Assembly (NCBI GenBank): GCA_050186825.1
Contig: JBFWYD010000049.1
Span: forward strand, 19,594 to 83,593
Reading direction: 5' to 3'
Length of the DNA: 64,000 bases
Source of the DNA: NORP233 sp050186825
GTDB taxonomy: Bacteria > Planctomycetota > J058
Notes under the pieces: generated by a model
What the model was told of the DNA's origin: nothing
Seen by the model: the letters and a program-made list of their open reading frames with translations, nothing else
Databases searched by the model: none
Position numbers and translations under genes: made by a program
Shown: piece after piece, positions 8,661 through 16,909 of the stretch
Layout of the letters: the number at the start of each line of letters is the position of its first letter
Position numbering within the stretch: position 1 is the stretch's first letter

Positions 8661-10270
8661 TCGGGCGCCAAGTCGGTGACTACCGCATCGTCGCCGAGCT
8701 GGGCGAGGGCGGCATGGGCATGGTCTACAAAGGCCAGCACGCGCACCTCGGCCAGATCGTCGCGGTCAAGTCGCTGCATCCCACCTTGATGAGCAACCAG
8801 GCGGCGAAGGACCGCTTCGAGCGCGAGGCCCAGGCGCTGGCCCGGTTGAACCACCCGAACATCATCGGGCTGATGAACTTCATCAACGACAGCAACGGCT
8901 GCTTCATCGTGATGGAGTTCGCGGAGGGCGAGGACCTGGAGAACAAGCTCCAGCGCATGGGCCTGATCCCGCCCCCGCAGTGCATCCCCTGGTTCATCGA
9001 GGCCTGCCGCGGCCTCGACTACGCCCACAAGCAGGGGATCATTCACCGCGACATCAAGCCGAGCAACATCATCGTCCACCCCTCGGGCACGACCAAGCTG
9101 CTCGACTTCGGGACCGCGAAGCTGGTGGACGCGCAGCGCCTGACCCAGCAGGGCATGACGCTCGGCACCGTGATCTACATGTCGAAGGAGCAGCTCCTCG
9201 GCAAGCCGCTGGACGCGCGCAGCGACGTCTACAGCCTGGGCGTGACCCTGTATGAGTGCGTGACCGGCCAGCTCCCCTTCTACGACGAGGAGGAGCGCAA
9301 GCTGGTCGTGAAGATCGCCAAGGAGGAGCCGATCCCGCCTCGGCAGCACTACCCGGGGATCTCGACCGAGCTCGAGGGGATCATCCTCAAGGCCATGGCC
9401 AAGGAGCCCGCCCAGCGCTTCCAGAGCGCGCGCGAGATGGAGCAGGCCCTGGCCGGTCTGGCCGAGGCGGGCGCCGGCAAGTCGACGGCGGGCGGCCAGT
9501 CGCCGCTCTACCAGGCGCCTGTCGCGCAGCCGGTCGGCACCCCGGTCGCCACCCCGGCACCTGTGCCCACCGCGACGCCGACCCCTGGCCCCATGCCCTT
9601 CGCGGCTCCCGGCGGCGGCGGCGGCATGAACGTCGGCGAGCTCGTGTTCTCGCCGCTGTTCCTGGGCGGCCTGTTCCTGACGGTGGTCGGCCTCGGCGCG
9701 GGGATCCCGCTGGCCGCGGTCGGCGAGGGCGGCGTCCGAATCGCCGGCCTCGTGATCCTGCCCCTGTTCGTGCTCCTGGGCGGCCTGCTCTGCCTGCTGG
9801 GCGTGCTCAAGGCCCGCGCTGCCGGCGGCGCCGCGGCCGCCGCGCCGCCCGGCCCCGCGGCCTACGCCCCGAACCCCTCGTGGGCGGCCATGGGCGCCGA
9901 GGGCACCCTGAACGTCGACAGCCCGGGCGCCGCCCAGGCCTACGGCGCGCCCCCGACCCCGGCCCCCGTGCAGTCCGCGGGCAACGCCCTGCTCCAGGTG
10001 ATCGACGGCCAGGACAAGGGCCTCCAGGGCCCGATCACGCCGGGGAACCCCTGCACCATCGGCCGCGCCCCGACCTGCACGATCACGCTCACCGACCCGG
10101 GCGTCTCGGGCATGCACGCCTCGGTCGGCTTCGAGGGCCCTACCCTCGTCCTGACCGACACCGGCAGCCGCAACGGCGTGTTCGTGAACAACCAGAAGGT
10201 CGCCCGCCAGCCGCTCAAGGCCGGCGACCTGATCGTGATCGGCTCGACCCGCCTGCTCGTGAACTGCTAA
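8657..10270 (+). CDS. Membrane Ser/Thr protein kinase with C-terminal FHA domain
   Basis: 537 residues, start overlapping the phosphatase stop. The kinase domain (about 8-270) has the Gly loop L-G-E-G-G-M-G, V-A-V-K with Lys38, H-R-D-I-K-P-S-N near 131, and D-F-G; the APE region reads S-K-E-Q. Two hydrophobic helices lie at about 327-385, so both ends face the cytoplasm. A C-terminal FHA domain (about 455-537) has a canonical I-G-R-A-P motif and S-R-N-G-V-F-V-N, unlike the two small FHA proteins upstream. It is expected to phosphorylate Thr residues in its own linker or in the injection system and to be recruited by FHA binding. A PpkA-like role is inference from the neighbourhood. Confidence 0.93.
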   Translation: MIGRQVGDYRIVAELGEGGMGMVYKGQHAHLGQIVAVKSLHPTLMSNQAAKDRFEREAQALARLNHPNIIGLMNFINDSNGCFIVMEFAEGEDLENKLQRMGLIPPPQCIPWFIEACRGLDYAHKQGIIHRDIKPSNIIVHPSGTTKLLDFGTAKLVDAQRLTQQGMTLGTVIYMSKEQLLGKPLDARSDVYSLGVTLYECVTGQLPFYDEEERKLVVKIAKEEPIPPRQHYPGISTELEGIILKAMAKEPAQRFQSAREMEQALAGLAEAGAGKSTAGGQSPLYQAPVAQPVGTPVATPAPVPTATPTPGPMPFAAPGGGGGMNVGELVFSPLFLGGLFLTVVGLGAGIPLAAVGEGGVRIAGLVILPLFVLLGGLLCLLGVLKARAAGGAAAAAPPGPAAYAPNPSWAAMGAEGTLNVDSPGAAQAYGAPPTPAPVQSAGNALLQVIDGQDKGLQGPITPGNPCTIGRAPTCTITLTDPGVSGMHASVGFEGPTLVLTDTGSRNGVFVNNQKVARQPLKAGDLIVIGSTRLLVNC

Positions 10271-10309
10271 CCCGCCCGCCGCCGGCGGCCGCCGGGCGGC
10301 ATGCGAGCC

Positions 10310-10338
10310 TTGCGCCCTCCGGGGCCCTGGCATAGATT
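10310..10338 (+). promoter_or_regulatory. Putative promoter of tRNA-Ala
   Basis: TTGCGC at 10310-10315 and TAGATT at 10333-10338 with a 17-base spacer place the start of transcription about 7-8 bases before the tRNA. Position and spacing are what a tRNA promoter should show. Confidence 0.6.
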
Positions 10339-10352
10339 CGGCGGCCTACCCA

Positions 10353-10425
10353 GGGGATGTAGCTCAGCTGGGAGAGCGGTACGTTCGCAACGTACAGGTC
10401 AGGGGTTCGAGTCCCCTCATCTCCA
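10353..10425 (+). tRNA. tRNA-Ala, anticodon CGC
   Basis: 73 bases fold into a full cloverleaf. The acceptor stem pairs GGGGATG with CATCTCC (one G-U), the D arm is GCTC/GAGC, the anticodon stem is GTACG/CGTAC around loop TTCGCAA, and the T arm is AGGGG/CCCCT around TTCGAGT. The anticodon CGC reads the alanine codon GCG, heavily used in this GC-rich genome. The discriminator is A at 10425 and CCA is not encoded. No integrated element or repeated 3' end is seen beside it. Confidence 0.96.
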
Positions 10426-10426
10426 T

Positions 10427-10454
10427 CGGCCGGAGCCTCTGCTCCGGCCGTTTT
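10427..10454 (+). terminator. Intrinsic terminator after tRNA-Ala
   Basis: A perfect 10-bp stem (10427-10436 with 10441-10450) closes a CTCT loop and is followed directly by TTTT at 10451-10454. It begins one base after the discriminator position of the tRNA. Confidence 0.88.
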
Positions 10455-10488
10455 GCTTGGTTGGTCCCCCGGTTCCAAGCTGACCTCC

Positions 10489-10662
10489 GTGGAAGTCCTC
10501 CAACTCATCGCCCTGGCCGTGCTCGCAGGCGCCGTCTTCGGGCGGCTGTTCAAGGCGCTCTCCAAGCCCGAGGAGCTGCAGCGCCCGAGAACCTACCGGC
10601 GCCGAGAGCCGAGGCGGCAGGAGGAGGACGGCCTCGAACCGAACGACGAGGCTGATCGTTGA
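10489..10662 (+). CDS. Small single-pass membrane protein
   Basis: 57 residues from a GTG start placed after the tRNA terminator; an upstream TTG in frame at 10453 would begin inside the terminator and is rejected. Residues 4-20 form a hydrophobic helix (L-Q-L-I-A-L-A-V-L-A-G-A-V-F-G), followed by a strongly charged Arg/Glu-rich cytoplasmic tail. I recognise no family. The stop overlaps the TTG start of the next membrane gene, and coupling supports its being real. No strong ribosome site is visible, so confidence is moderate. Confidence 0.5.
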   Translation: MEVLQLIALAVLAGAVFGRLFKALSKPEELQRPRTYRRREPRRQEEDGLEPNDEADR

Positions 10663-11118
10663 GCGGTCCCCCGGACCCTTCCCGGCTCATCGTCCATGGC
10701 CCCTCCGACGTGCCGGCCCGGCGCCTCGCCTGGACGATCCTGATCGTCGGCGTGCTCTCTTCACCCCTGCTCCTCGTGGCCGCCAAGCTCGGGTGGCTGG
10801 CGGGCATCCCCGGGATCTCCCGCACGCCGCGCCTGGCCCTGGTCTCGATGCCGTGCCTGTTCGGGCTGGCAGGCTTCCTGGTGGTTGGCCGAGCTGGGAC
10901 CGGAGGGCGTGGTGTTCCAGAAGGGCAGCTCGCCGCCGATCTCGCTGAGATGGTCGCAGGTGGCGGACTTCGACGACTTCGCGGCCGGCCGGGTGGCGCT
11001 GCGCCTTCACGGCCAGGCGCAGCCCCACGGCCTGCTCACCATCCCGACGCCCGACGAGGGCGCGCGGACGGCGGCGCTCCAGCACCTCGACCGCTGCGGG
11101 ATCCCGCGCCGGGCCTGA
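10659..11118 (+). pseudogene. Frameshifted membrane protein gene, two helices plus PH-like domain
   Basis: The first frame starts with TTG at 10659 (GAGG 8 bases ahead) and encodes two hydrophobic helices (about residues 22-45 and 58-76). Near 10884 coding sense moves to another frame, which continues from E-L-G-P-E-G-V-V-F-Q to a stop at 11116-11118. Removing one T from the TT at about 10884-10885 joins the two into one protein of about 152 residues. The soluble part (I-S-L-R-W-S-Q-V-A-D-F-D-D-F) resembles small bacterial PH-like or YcxB-like domains. The product has no known function. A one-base sequencing or assembly error is at least as likely as a true pseudogene. Confidence 0.6.
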
Positions 11119-11146
11119 GCGCGCGCTCGTCCAGCTAGCCCTAGCC

Positions 11147-12406
11147 CTAGCCCTCGCCTCCCAGGCCGGCCAGGCGCGCGCGGAAGTGGCGCCGCTCGGG
11201 CTCCTGGCGGGAGAGCTCGAGCGCGCGGGACCAGGCCGCGCGGGCCTCGGAGGTGCGGCCGAGCTGCTCGCAGAGGTCGGCCCGGGTGGCGTGGGTCAGG
11301 GGGTAGTCCTGGAGCTCGCCGCGGGCGAGGAGCGCGTCGACCTCGGCCAGGCCCGCGGCGGGGCCGTCGCGCTGGGCGAGGGCGACCGCGCGGTTGAGCG
11401 CGATCACGGGCGAGGGCTCGACGCGGAGCAGGAGGTCGTAGAGGCCCACGATCTGGCGCCAGTCGGTGGCGGCGGCGCTGGGGGCCTCGCAGTGCACGGC
11501 GGCGATCGCGGCCTGGAGCGTGTAGGGGCCGAAGCGGCGCGAGCGGAGGGCCGCCTCGACCAGGGCGCAGCCCTCGGCGATCCGCGCGCGGTCCCAGCGG
11601 GCGCGGTCCTGCTCGTCGAGGAGCACGAGGTCTCCCGTCGCGGTGCTGCGCGCGGCGCGGCGCGCGTCGTGCAGGAGCATCAGCGCGAGCAGTCCCTGGG
11701 CCTCGGGCTCGTCCGGGAGCTGCTCGATGAGTAGCCGCCCCAGGCGGAGCGCCTCGGCGCAGAGGTCCACGCGGAGGAGCGACGCGCCGGCCGCGGCCGA
11801 GTAGCCCTCGTTGAACACCAGGTAGACCACGCGCAGGGCCGCGTGCAGGCGCGCGGGCAGCTCCTGGCGGCCGGGGAGCTCGAACCCAGCCCGCGCCTCG
11901 CGCAGCCGCGCCTTGGCGCGCACGATCCGCTGGGCCAGGGTCGGCGCCCGGACCAGGCAGGCCCGCGCCACCTCCTCGGTGGTCAGGCCGCAGGCCTCGC
12001 GCAGGGTCAGCGCGAGCTGCGCCTCGCTCGAGAGCGCGGGGTGGCAGCAGGCCAGGATCAGGCGCAGGCGCTCGTCGGGCAGGTCCTCCAGGTCCGGCGC
12101 GGGGGCGGGCTCGCGCTCGAGGCGGTCCGCGAGCCGCGCCAGCGAGGCGTCGAGGCGCGCGCGCCGGCGCAGGGCGTCGATCGCGCGGAAACGTCCGACC
12201 GAGATCAGCCAGGCGCGCGGCGCGCGCGGCAGGCCCTCGCGGGGCCAGCGCTCGAGCGCGGCCGCGAAGGCCTCGTGCAGGGCCTCCTCGGCGCGGTCGA
12301 AGTCGCCGAGCAGGCGCAGCAGTGTGGCGAGGACGCGCCGCGACTCCTGGCGGTAGGTCGCCTCGACCGCGGCGCGCGCCTGCTCCTCGTCCCGGCGTGG
12401 CGCCAC
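11147..12406 (-). CDS. ECF42-type RNA polymerase sigma factor with TPR-like C-terminal extension
   Basis: 419 residues from a GTG at 12406, just after the stop of the upstream YCII gene; the open frame extends further upstream, but only because it overlaps that gene. Region 2 (about 15-75: E-S-R-R-V-L-A-T-L-L-R-L-L-G-D, A-E-E-A-L-H-E-A-F, P-R-A-W-L-I-S-V-G-R) and region 4 (about 115-165: L-R-E-A-C-G-L-T-T-E-E-V-A-R-A) are clear. The remaining 250 residues (F-N-E-G-Y-S, Y-T-L-Q-A-A-I-A-A-V-H) are the helical extension typical of SigJ/ECF42 proteins, which are paired with DGPF/YCII proteins. It redirects RNA polymerase to an unknown regulon. Three TAG codons in a row end the gene. Confidence 0.93.
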   Translation of the reverse strand: MAPRRDEEQARAAVEATYRQESRRVLATLLRLLGDFDRAEEALHEAFAAALERWPREGLPRAPRAWLISVGRFRAIDALRRRARLDASLARLADRLEREPAPAPDLEDLPDERLRLILACCHPALSSEAQLALTLREACGLTTEEVARACLVRAPTLAQRIVRAKARLREARAGFELPGRQELPARLHAALRVVYLVFNEGYSAAAGASLLRVDLCAEALRLGRLLIEQLPDEPEAQGLLALMLLHDARRAARSTATGDLVLLDEQDRARWDRARIAEGCALVEAALRSRRFGPYTLQAAIAAVHCEAPSAAATDWRQIVGLYDLLLRVEPSPVIALNRAVALAQRDGPAAGLAEVDALLARGELQDYPLTHATRADLCEQLGRTSEARAAWSRALELSRQEPERRHFRARLAGLGGEG

Positions 12407-12411
12407 GGACC

Positions 12412-12777
12412 CTACTGGTGGCAGCCGTCCGCGAGCGGGCGGACCTCGATCGCCCAGCCCAGGCGCTCGCCCAGGTGCGCGGCGGGGTGCAGCGAGGCCA
12501 CGCGGATCGCGTCGTTCAGGTCGCGGGCCTCGATCAGGAACAGGCCGCCCACCTTCTCCTTGGTCTCCACGAAGGGGCCGTCGGTGACGAAGGGCTGGCC
12601 GTCGCGCGGGCGGATCGTGGTCACCGCCCACTCCAGGGACTCGGTCATGAGCACCTGCCCCGTCCGTCGCAGCTCCTCGTCGTGCACGCGGCACTCCGCG
12701 ACGAGGGCCTCGAACTCCTCCTTGGTCAGGGACTCCACCTTCGCTTGATCGCCGTAGGCGAGGCACAGGTACTTCAC
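12412..12777 (-). CDS. YCII/DGPF-domain protein, partner of the ECF42 sigma factor
   Basis: 121 residues from a GTG at 12777 with AAGGAG 6 bases upstream; the longer in-frame start is rejected because of this site. The protein has the diagnostic V-T-D-G-P-F-V-E-T-K-E motif and G-G-L-F-L-I-E-A that define DGPF/YCII family proteins, small alpha-beta proteins with a possible catalytic His/Asp. The sigma factor starts 5 bases after its stop. This pairing is a hallmark of the ECF42 group, and the protein may sense or process a small molecule for that sigma factor. The substrate is unknown. Confidence 0.92.
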   Translation of the reverse strand: MKYLCLAYGDQAKVESLTKEEFEALVAECRVHDEELRRTGQVLMTESLEWAVTTIRPRDGQPFVTDGPFVETKEKVGGLFLIEARDLNDAIRVASLHPAAHLGERLGWAIEVRPLADGCHQ

Positions 12778-12971
12778 GGGTCGCTCCTTCGTCGGGGGTC
12801 TCGCCGACACCCCTGGTCGAGCGGGCGCGGGCCCGATCGACAGCGCCTCGATCTTCGTCGCAACTCGTGCCGGACCAAAGGAGGTGGGGCCGAGGGCGCG
12901 GCGGCGCCTGCCGGATCGGTGGCCTGGCTGGCCCTCGTCGGCGAGGGTGTGCGCCCCTCGGGAGGAGCCCC

Positions 12972-14015
12972 ATGTTCACGACCCGCGCCTACTCGGCCCA
13001 GAGCGCCACCTCGCCCCTCGCCCCGACCACGATCCAGCGCCGCGACCCGACCCCGCGGGATGTGCGCTTCCAGGTCCTCTACTGCGGGATCTGCCACTCG
13101 GACCTGCACTCGGTCCGCAACGAGTGGGAGAGCGCCAACTACCCGATGGTCCCGGGCCACGAGATCGTGGGGCGCGTGACCGAGGTCGGGGCCGAGGTCA
13201 CGAAGTTCCAGCCGGGCGACCTGGCGGCCGTCGGCTGCCTGGTCGACTCGGACGGGAGCTGCCCGCGCTGCCGGGAGGACCTGGAGCAGCTCTGCCCCGG
13301 CGCCGTGTTCACCTACAACTCGGCGGACGCGCACCTGGGCGGCTTCACCTACGGGGGCTACTCGGGCGAGATGGTCGTGGACGAGCGCTTCGTGCTCCGC
13401 GTGCCCGCGAACCTCGACCTGGCCGGGGTCGCGCCGCTGCTCTGCGCCGGGATCACCACCTACTCGCCGCTGCGCCGCTGGGGCGTGGCGGGCAAGCGGG
13501 TGGGCGTGGCCGGCCTGGGCGGGCTGGGGCACATGGGCGTCAAGCTCGCCAAGGCCCTCGGCGCGCACGTGGTCGTGATCACCACCTCGGCCGGCAAGCG
13601 CGAGGACGCGCTCCGGCTCGGGGCGGACGAGGTCGTGGTCTCGAGCGACCCCGGGGCGCTCGAGCCCTACGCGGGGAGCCTCGACTTCGTGCTCGACACC
13701 GTGTCCGCCGACCACGACGTGGCCGCGCTCCTGAAGCTGCTCGTGCGCGACGGCGACCTGACCCTGGTCGGCGCCCCGTCGAAGCCGCTCTCGGTCCCCG
13801 CCTTCGGGCTGATCTTCGGGCGGCGCAGCCTCTCGGGCTCGCTGATCGGCGGGCTGGCCGAGACCCAGGAGATGCTCGACTTCTGCGGCGTGCACGGGAT
13901 CACGGCCGACGTCGAGGTGATCGCGATCCAGCAGGTCAACGAGGCCTACGAGCGGCTGCTCCGCTCGGACGTGAAGTACCGCTTCTGCATCGACATGGCC
14001 TCGCTCGAGGCGTAG
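12972..14015 (+). CDS. Zinc-dependent NAD(P) alcohol dehydrogenase, cinnamyl/YahK-like
   Basis: 347 residues, ATG with GGAGGAG upstream; divergent from the sigma/YCII pair. It has the catalytic zinc set C-G-I-C-H-S-D (Cys41), G-H-E (His63-Glu64) and L-L-C-A-G, plus the Rossmann motif G-L-G-G-L-G-H-M. It belongs to the medium-chain dehydrogenases that reduce aldehydes with NADPH (cinnamyl alcohol dehydrogenase/YahK group). The structural-zinc loop is altered: where four Cys are expected, the first is Asp94 (V-D-S-D-G-S-C-P-R-C, then Cys108). Zinc may still bind through Asp, or the site may be degenerate. The cytosolic role is probably aldehyde detoxification. Confidence 0.93.
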   Translation: MFTTRAYSAQSATSPLAPTTIQRRDPTPRDVRFQVLYCGICHSDLHSVRNEWESANYPMVPGHEIVGRVTEVGAEVTKFQPGDLAAVGCLVDSDGSCPRCREDLEQLCPGAVFTYNSADAHLGGFTYGGYSGEMVVDERFVLRVPANLDLAGVAPLLCAGITTYSPLRRWGVAGKRVGVAGLGGLGHMGVKLAKALGAHVVVITTSAGKREDALRLGADEVVVSSDPGALEPYAGSLDFVLDTVSADHDVAALLKLLVRDGDLTLVGAPSKPLSVPAFGLIFGRRSLSGSLIGGLAETQEMLDFCGVHGITADVEVIAIQQVNEAYERLLRSDVKYRFCIDMASLEA

Positions 14016-14034
14016 CCGCCTGGATAATCGCGGC

Positions 14035-15204
14035 ATGGAGGCGCACCTCACCGTCGAGAGCGGGCCGGTCACGGGGACCGTGTTCGTGGTCCGCGAGGGC
14101 GACCGCGCGGTCGTGGGCGGCGGCGCCGGGGTGCAACACGTGCTCCCGGGGGCTGCCCCGCGGCACGTGGGCCTGATCCTCAGCGACGGCCAGCTGGCGG
14201 TCCACGCCATGGCCGCCGGGGTGAGCCTCAACGACCAGCCGCTGGCGGCGCGTCAGCCGGCCATGGCCCAGGCGGGCGACCTGCTGGTGCTCGGCCCCCA
14301 CGCGCTGCGGGTCGACCTCGTGGGCGGCCGGCGCGCGGCGCGGCCGCAGCCGCAGGTCGCGCAGGGCCTGCAGGTCCCGGCGATCCCGCCCGAGGAGTAC
14401 GAGCTGCTGAGCGAGCTCGGGCGCGGCGCGACGGGGCGCGTCTACGCGGCCCGGCGGCGCGCGGACGGCCGCCTGGTGGCGATCAAGGTCCTGGCCGAGC
14501 GGATCACCTCGGGCCACGAGCTGGCCGAGGCCCAGGCCCGCTTCGAGCGCGAGGGCGCCGCGGTGGCGCGCCTCCAGAGCCCCTTCGTGGTCCAGCTCCT
14601 CGACCGCCGCGTCCACGACGGGCGCACGATCCTGGTCATGGAGCTGATCGACGGGCCGTCCGTGCGCGACCTGCTCCAGCGCGGGCCGCTGACCGTCCCC
14701 CAGGCGCTGAGCGTCGGCGAGGACGTGGCGCGCGCGCTGGCCGCGGCCGCGCAGGTGGGCGTCGTGCACCGCGACGTGAAGCCCGCGAACATCCTGGTCG
14801 GGCCCGACGGGCGGGCCAAGCTCTGCGACTTCGGGATGGCCAAGGACCTCGAGGCCCAGACCACCGTGCTGACCCGCACCGGCCAGGGCCTCGGGACCCT
14901 GGCCTACCTGCCCCCCGAGCAGGTGGACATGGCCAAGCACGTGGACGCGCGGGCCGACACCTACTCGCTGGGCGCGACCCTCTACCACCTGCTGGCCGGC
15001 CGCCCGCCCTTCCAGGCGACCTCGGTCGCGGACCTCGACGCGATCGTCGACCAGCCGCCGCCGCCGCTCACGAGCGCGCGCCCCGACTGCCCGCCCGAGG
15101 TGGCCGCCTTCGTCGAGTCCCTGCTGGCCAAGAAGCCCGAGGACCGCCCCGCGCCCTGGAGCGTCCCGCGCGCGATCGCCGCGCTGCGCGCCCAGTACGG
15201 GTAG
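14035..15204 (+). CDS. Ser/Thr protein kinase with degenerate N-terminal FHA-like domain
   Basis: 389 residues, starting 19 bp after the dehydrogenase. Residues 1-105 have the beta-strand pattern of an FHA domain (R-H-V-G-L-I-L, G-V-S-L-N-D-Q-P-L, A-G-D-L-L-V-L) but lack a clear G-R and N-G motif. The kinase domain (about 120-385) is complete: L-G-R-G-A-T-G-R-V-Y, V-A-I-K, V-V-H-R-D-V-K-P-A-N, C-D-F-G-M-A, and Y-L-P-P-E-Q. No membrane helix is present, so it is a soluble kinase. It ends 7 bp from the convergent stop of the next kinase. Its substrate is unknown; the FHA-like domain could bind a partner independently of phosphate. Confidence 0.92.
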   Translation: MEAHLTVESGPVTGTVFVVREGDRAVVGGGAGVQHVLPGAAPRHVGLILSDGQLAVHAMAAGVSLNDQPLAARQPAMAQAGDLLVLGPHALRVDLVGGRRAARPQPQVAQGLQVPAIPPEEYELLSELGRGATGRVYAARRRADGRLVAIKVLAERITSGHELAEAQARFEREGAAVARLQSPFVVQLLDRRVHDGRTILVMELIDGPSVRDLLQRGPLTVPQALSVGEDVARALAAAAQVGVVHRDVKPANILVGPDGRAKLCDFGMAKDLEAQTTVLTRTGQGLGTLAYLPPEQVDMAKHVDARADTYSLGATLYHLLAGRPPFQATSVADLDAIVDQPPPPLTSARPDCPPEVAAFVESLLAKKPEDRPAPWSVPRAIAALRAQYG

Positions 15205-15211
15205 AGGAGCG

Positions 15212-16909
15212 CTACTCGGAGAGCTTCAGGCTCCAGCGCGCCTCGCCCACCCCGCGGTCGCGCCGCTCGTCGCGCTGCTCCAGCGAGCCCTCCTGGAGCC
15301 GCCCGCCCGCGTAGCGGGCCCGGCCCGAGACGGTCCCCGCGCGCAGCGGGTCCGGGTCGAGCACCGAGAGGACCAGGGGCGGGCTCTGGCGCGGCCTGAG
15401 CACCCACTCCTCCTGGCCGCCGCTCCAGGCCGGATCGCGCACGCGGCACAGGCTCTGCAGCAACGCGGTGAGGAAGGAGTCGTCGAAGAAGGCCAGGGCG
15501 CAGCGGCGCACGAACTGGCGGTCGACGGTGGGGACCGCGCGCACCTCGTCGATCTTGACCCGCGCCTTGACCTGCTCCCCGCCGGTCATGGCGCTCACGG
15601 CGCCGGTGCGGAGGTCGAGGGCGCAGGTGTAGCGCCCGCCGATCGCCGCGCCCGTGGCCGCCAGCGGATGGTCGGCCTGAGGATGGCGCGTGTCGAAGGG
15701 GTTTCCGATCCCGGTCAGCGGCGAGCCGAGCCCGATCCGGCCCGACACGAGCTCGAGCTCGAGCCGGGCCGTCTCGCCCTCGAGCGCGGCGACGCGGACG
15801 CGCAGGACCGCGCCCAGCGCGAGCACGGCGTTGGCGTCCTGCTCCTCGTAGCTCAGCTCGAGGCTGAAGGCGTCCGCGGGCCGCAGCACCCACAGCGGCG
15901 GCCCGACCGCGGCCGGCGAGGGGCTGGCGCGCCGCGTGGCCGCGGGCAGAGGCGAGTCCGTAGGGGAGGGCGGCGGCCCCTCCTGGCGGCGGGTCAGCAG
16001 CGCGCCGCCGCCGATCAGCGCCGCGAGGGCGACCGCCGCGCCGGCCCAGAGCGCCGCGCGCGGGCGGCTGGGGCGCGGGCGCGCTTCGACGCGGCCCTCG
16101 GCGAGGAAGCGCGCCAGCTCGTCGCGCAGCGCGCCGGCCGACGGGTAGCGCGCCGCGGGGTCCTTGCTCATCGCGACCCGCACCACGGCGTCGAGGGCGG
16201 CCGGGACCTCGGGGCGCAGCGAGCCCGGCCAGGGCGGGTCCTGCTTGATCACCTGGCGCAGGACCTGGAGGCCGGCGCCGCAGAAGGGGGGCTGCCCGGC
16301 CAGCAGCTCGTAGAGGATCGCGCCCAGCCCGTAAACGTCAACGCGCGCGTCGAGCTCCGTGGAGCGCGTGCCGCGGGCCTGCTCGGGCGCCATGTAGGCC
16401 GCCGAGCCGAGCACCACGCCGGTGCGGGTCATGCGCTCGGCGTTGGCGTCGCGCGCCACGCCGAAGTCGAGGAGCACCGGGATCCCGTCCTCGCGCAGGA
16501 TCACGTTGCTCGGCTTGAGGTCGCGATGCAGGATCCCCGCCTGGTGCACGGACTCGAGCGCGTCGGCCAGGTCTCGCACCAGCTCGGCCGCGCGCCGGGG
16601 CGCGAGGCCCGTGGCGGCGGCCCGCTTGAGGCTCTCGCCGGGGACGAGCTCCTCGAGCAGGTAGGGGCCCTCGCGCAGGCGACCCGTCTTGTGGACGCGC
16701 ACCACGCAGCGGTGGTGCACGCGAGCCAGCAGCTCGGCCTCGCGCAGGAAGCGCTCGAGCGCATCCTCGTCGTCCCCGTCGTCGCGCAGCAGCTTGAGCG
16801 CCAGGTTGCGCCTGGTGGTCGGCTCGACCACCTCGTAGACGACGCCCGCGCCGCCCTGCCCGACCAGGCGCACCACGGGGAAGGGGCCGATCTGGGCCGG
16901 GGCGCTCAA
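15212..16909 (-). CDS. Transmembrane Ser/Thr protein kinase with exported C-terminal domain
   Basis: 565 residues from a TTG that overlaps the upstream stop (TTGA); the track of open frame beyond it belongs to the upstream gene. The kinase domain (about 6-275) is intact: V-G-Q-G-G-A-G-V-V-Y, L-A-L-K, I-L-H-R-D-L-K-P-S-N, L-D-F-G-V-A and Y-M-A-P-E-Q. One transmembrane helix lies at about 284-302 (A-L-W-A-G-A-A-V-A-L-A-A-L-I-G), then a Ser/Pro linker and a 230-residue outer domain rich in beta strands, reminiscent of domains common on planctomycete exported proteins. The topology is cytoplasmic kinase with periplasmic sensor. It is the last gene of the Hcp operon. Confidence 0.9.
   Translation of the reverse strand: MSAPAQIGPFPVVRLVGQGGAGVVYEVVEPTTRRNLALKLLRDDGDDEDALERFLREAELLARVHHRCVVRVHKTGRLREGPYLLEELVPGESLKRAAATGLAPRRAAELVRDLADALESVHQAGILHRDLKPSNVILREDGIPVLLDFGVARDANAERMTRTGVVLGSAAYMAPEQARGTRSTELDARVDVYGLGAILYELLAGQPPFCGAGLQVLRQVIKQDPPWPGSLRPEVPAALDAVVRVAMSKDPAARYPSAGALRDELARFLAEGRVEARPRPSRPRAALWAGAAVALAALIGGGALLTRRQEGPPPSPTDSPLPAATRRASPSPAAVGPPLWVLRPADAFSLELSYEEQDANAVLALGAVLRVRVAALEGETARLELELVSGRIGLGSPLTGIGNPFDTRHPQADHPLAATGAAIGGRYTCALDLRTGAVSAMTGGEQVKARVKIDEVRAVPTVDRQFVRRCALAFFDDSFLTALLQSLCRVRDPAWSGGQEEWVLRPRQSPPLVLSVLDPDPLRAGTVSGRARYAGGRLQEGSLEQRDERRDRGVGEARWSLKLSE

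Noticed and set aside
10353..10425. tRNA gene as an integration site for a genomic island
   Set aside because: No integrase gene, no repeated tRNA 3' end and no change in base composition were found downstream.
10453..10488. Upstream TTG start for the small membrane protein
   Set aside because: It lies inside the tRNA terminator and its T-tract.
11147..12979. A 610-residue sigma factor fused to upstream sequence
   Set aside because: The extension overlaps the YCII gene in another frame; a GTG start at 12406 gives the normal family length.
12774..14231. Minus-strand 485-codon frame opposite the dehydrogenase
   Set aside because: Shadow of a well-recognised dehydrogenase with intact motifs.
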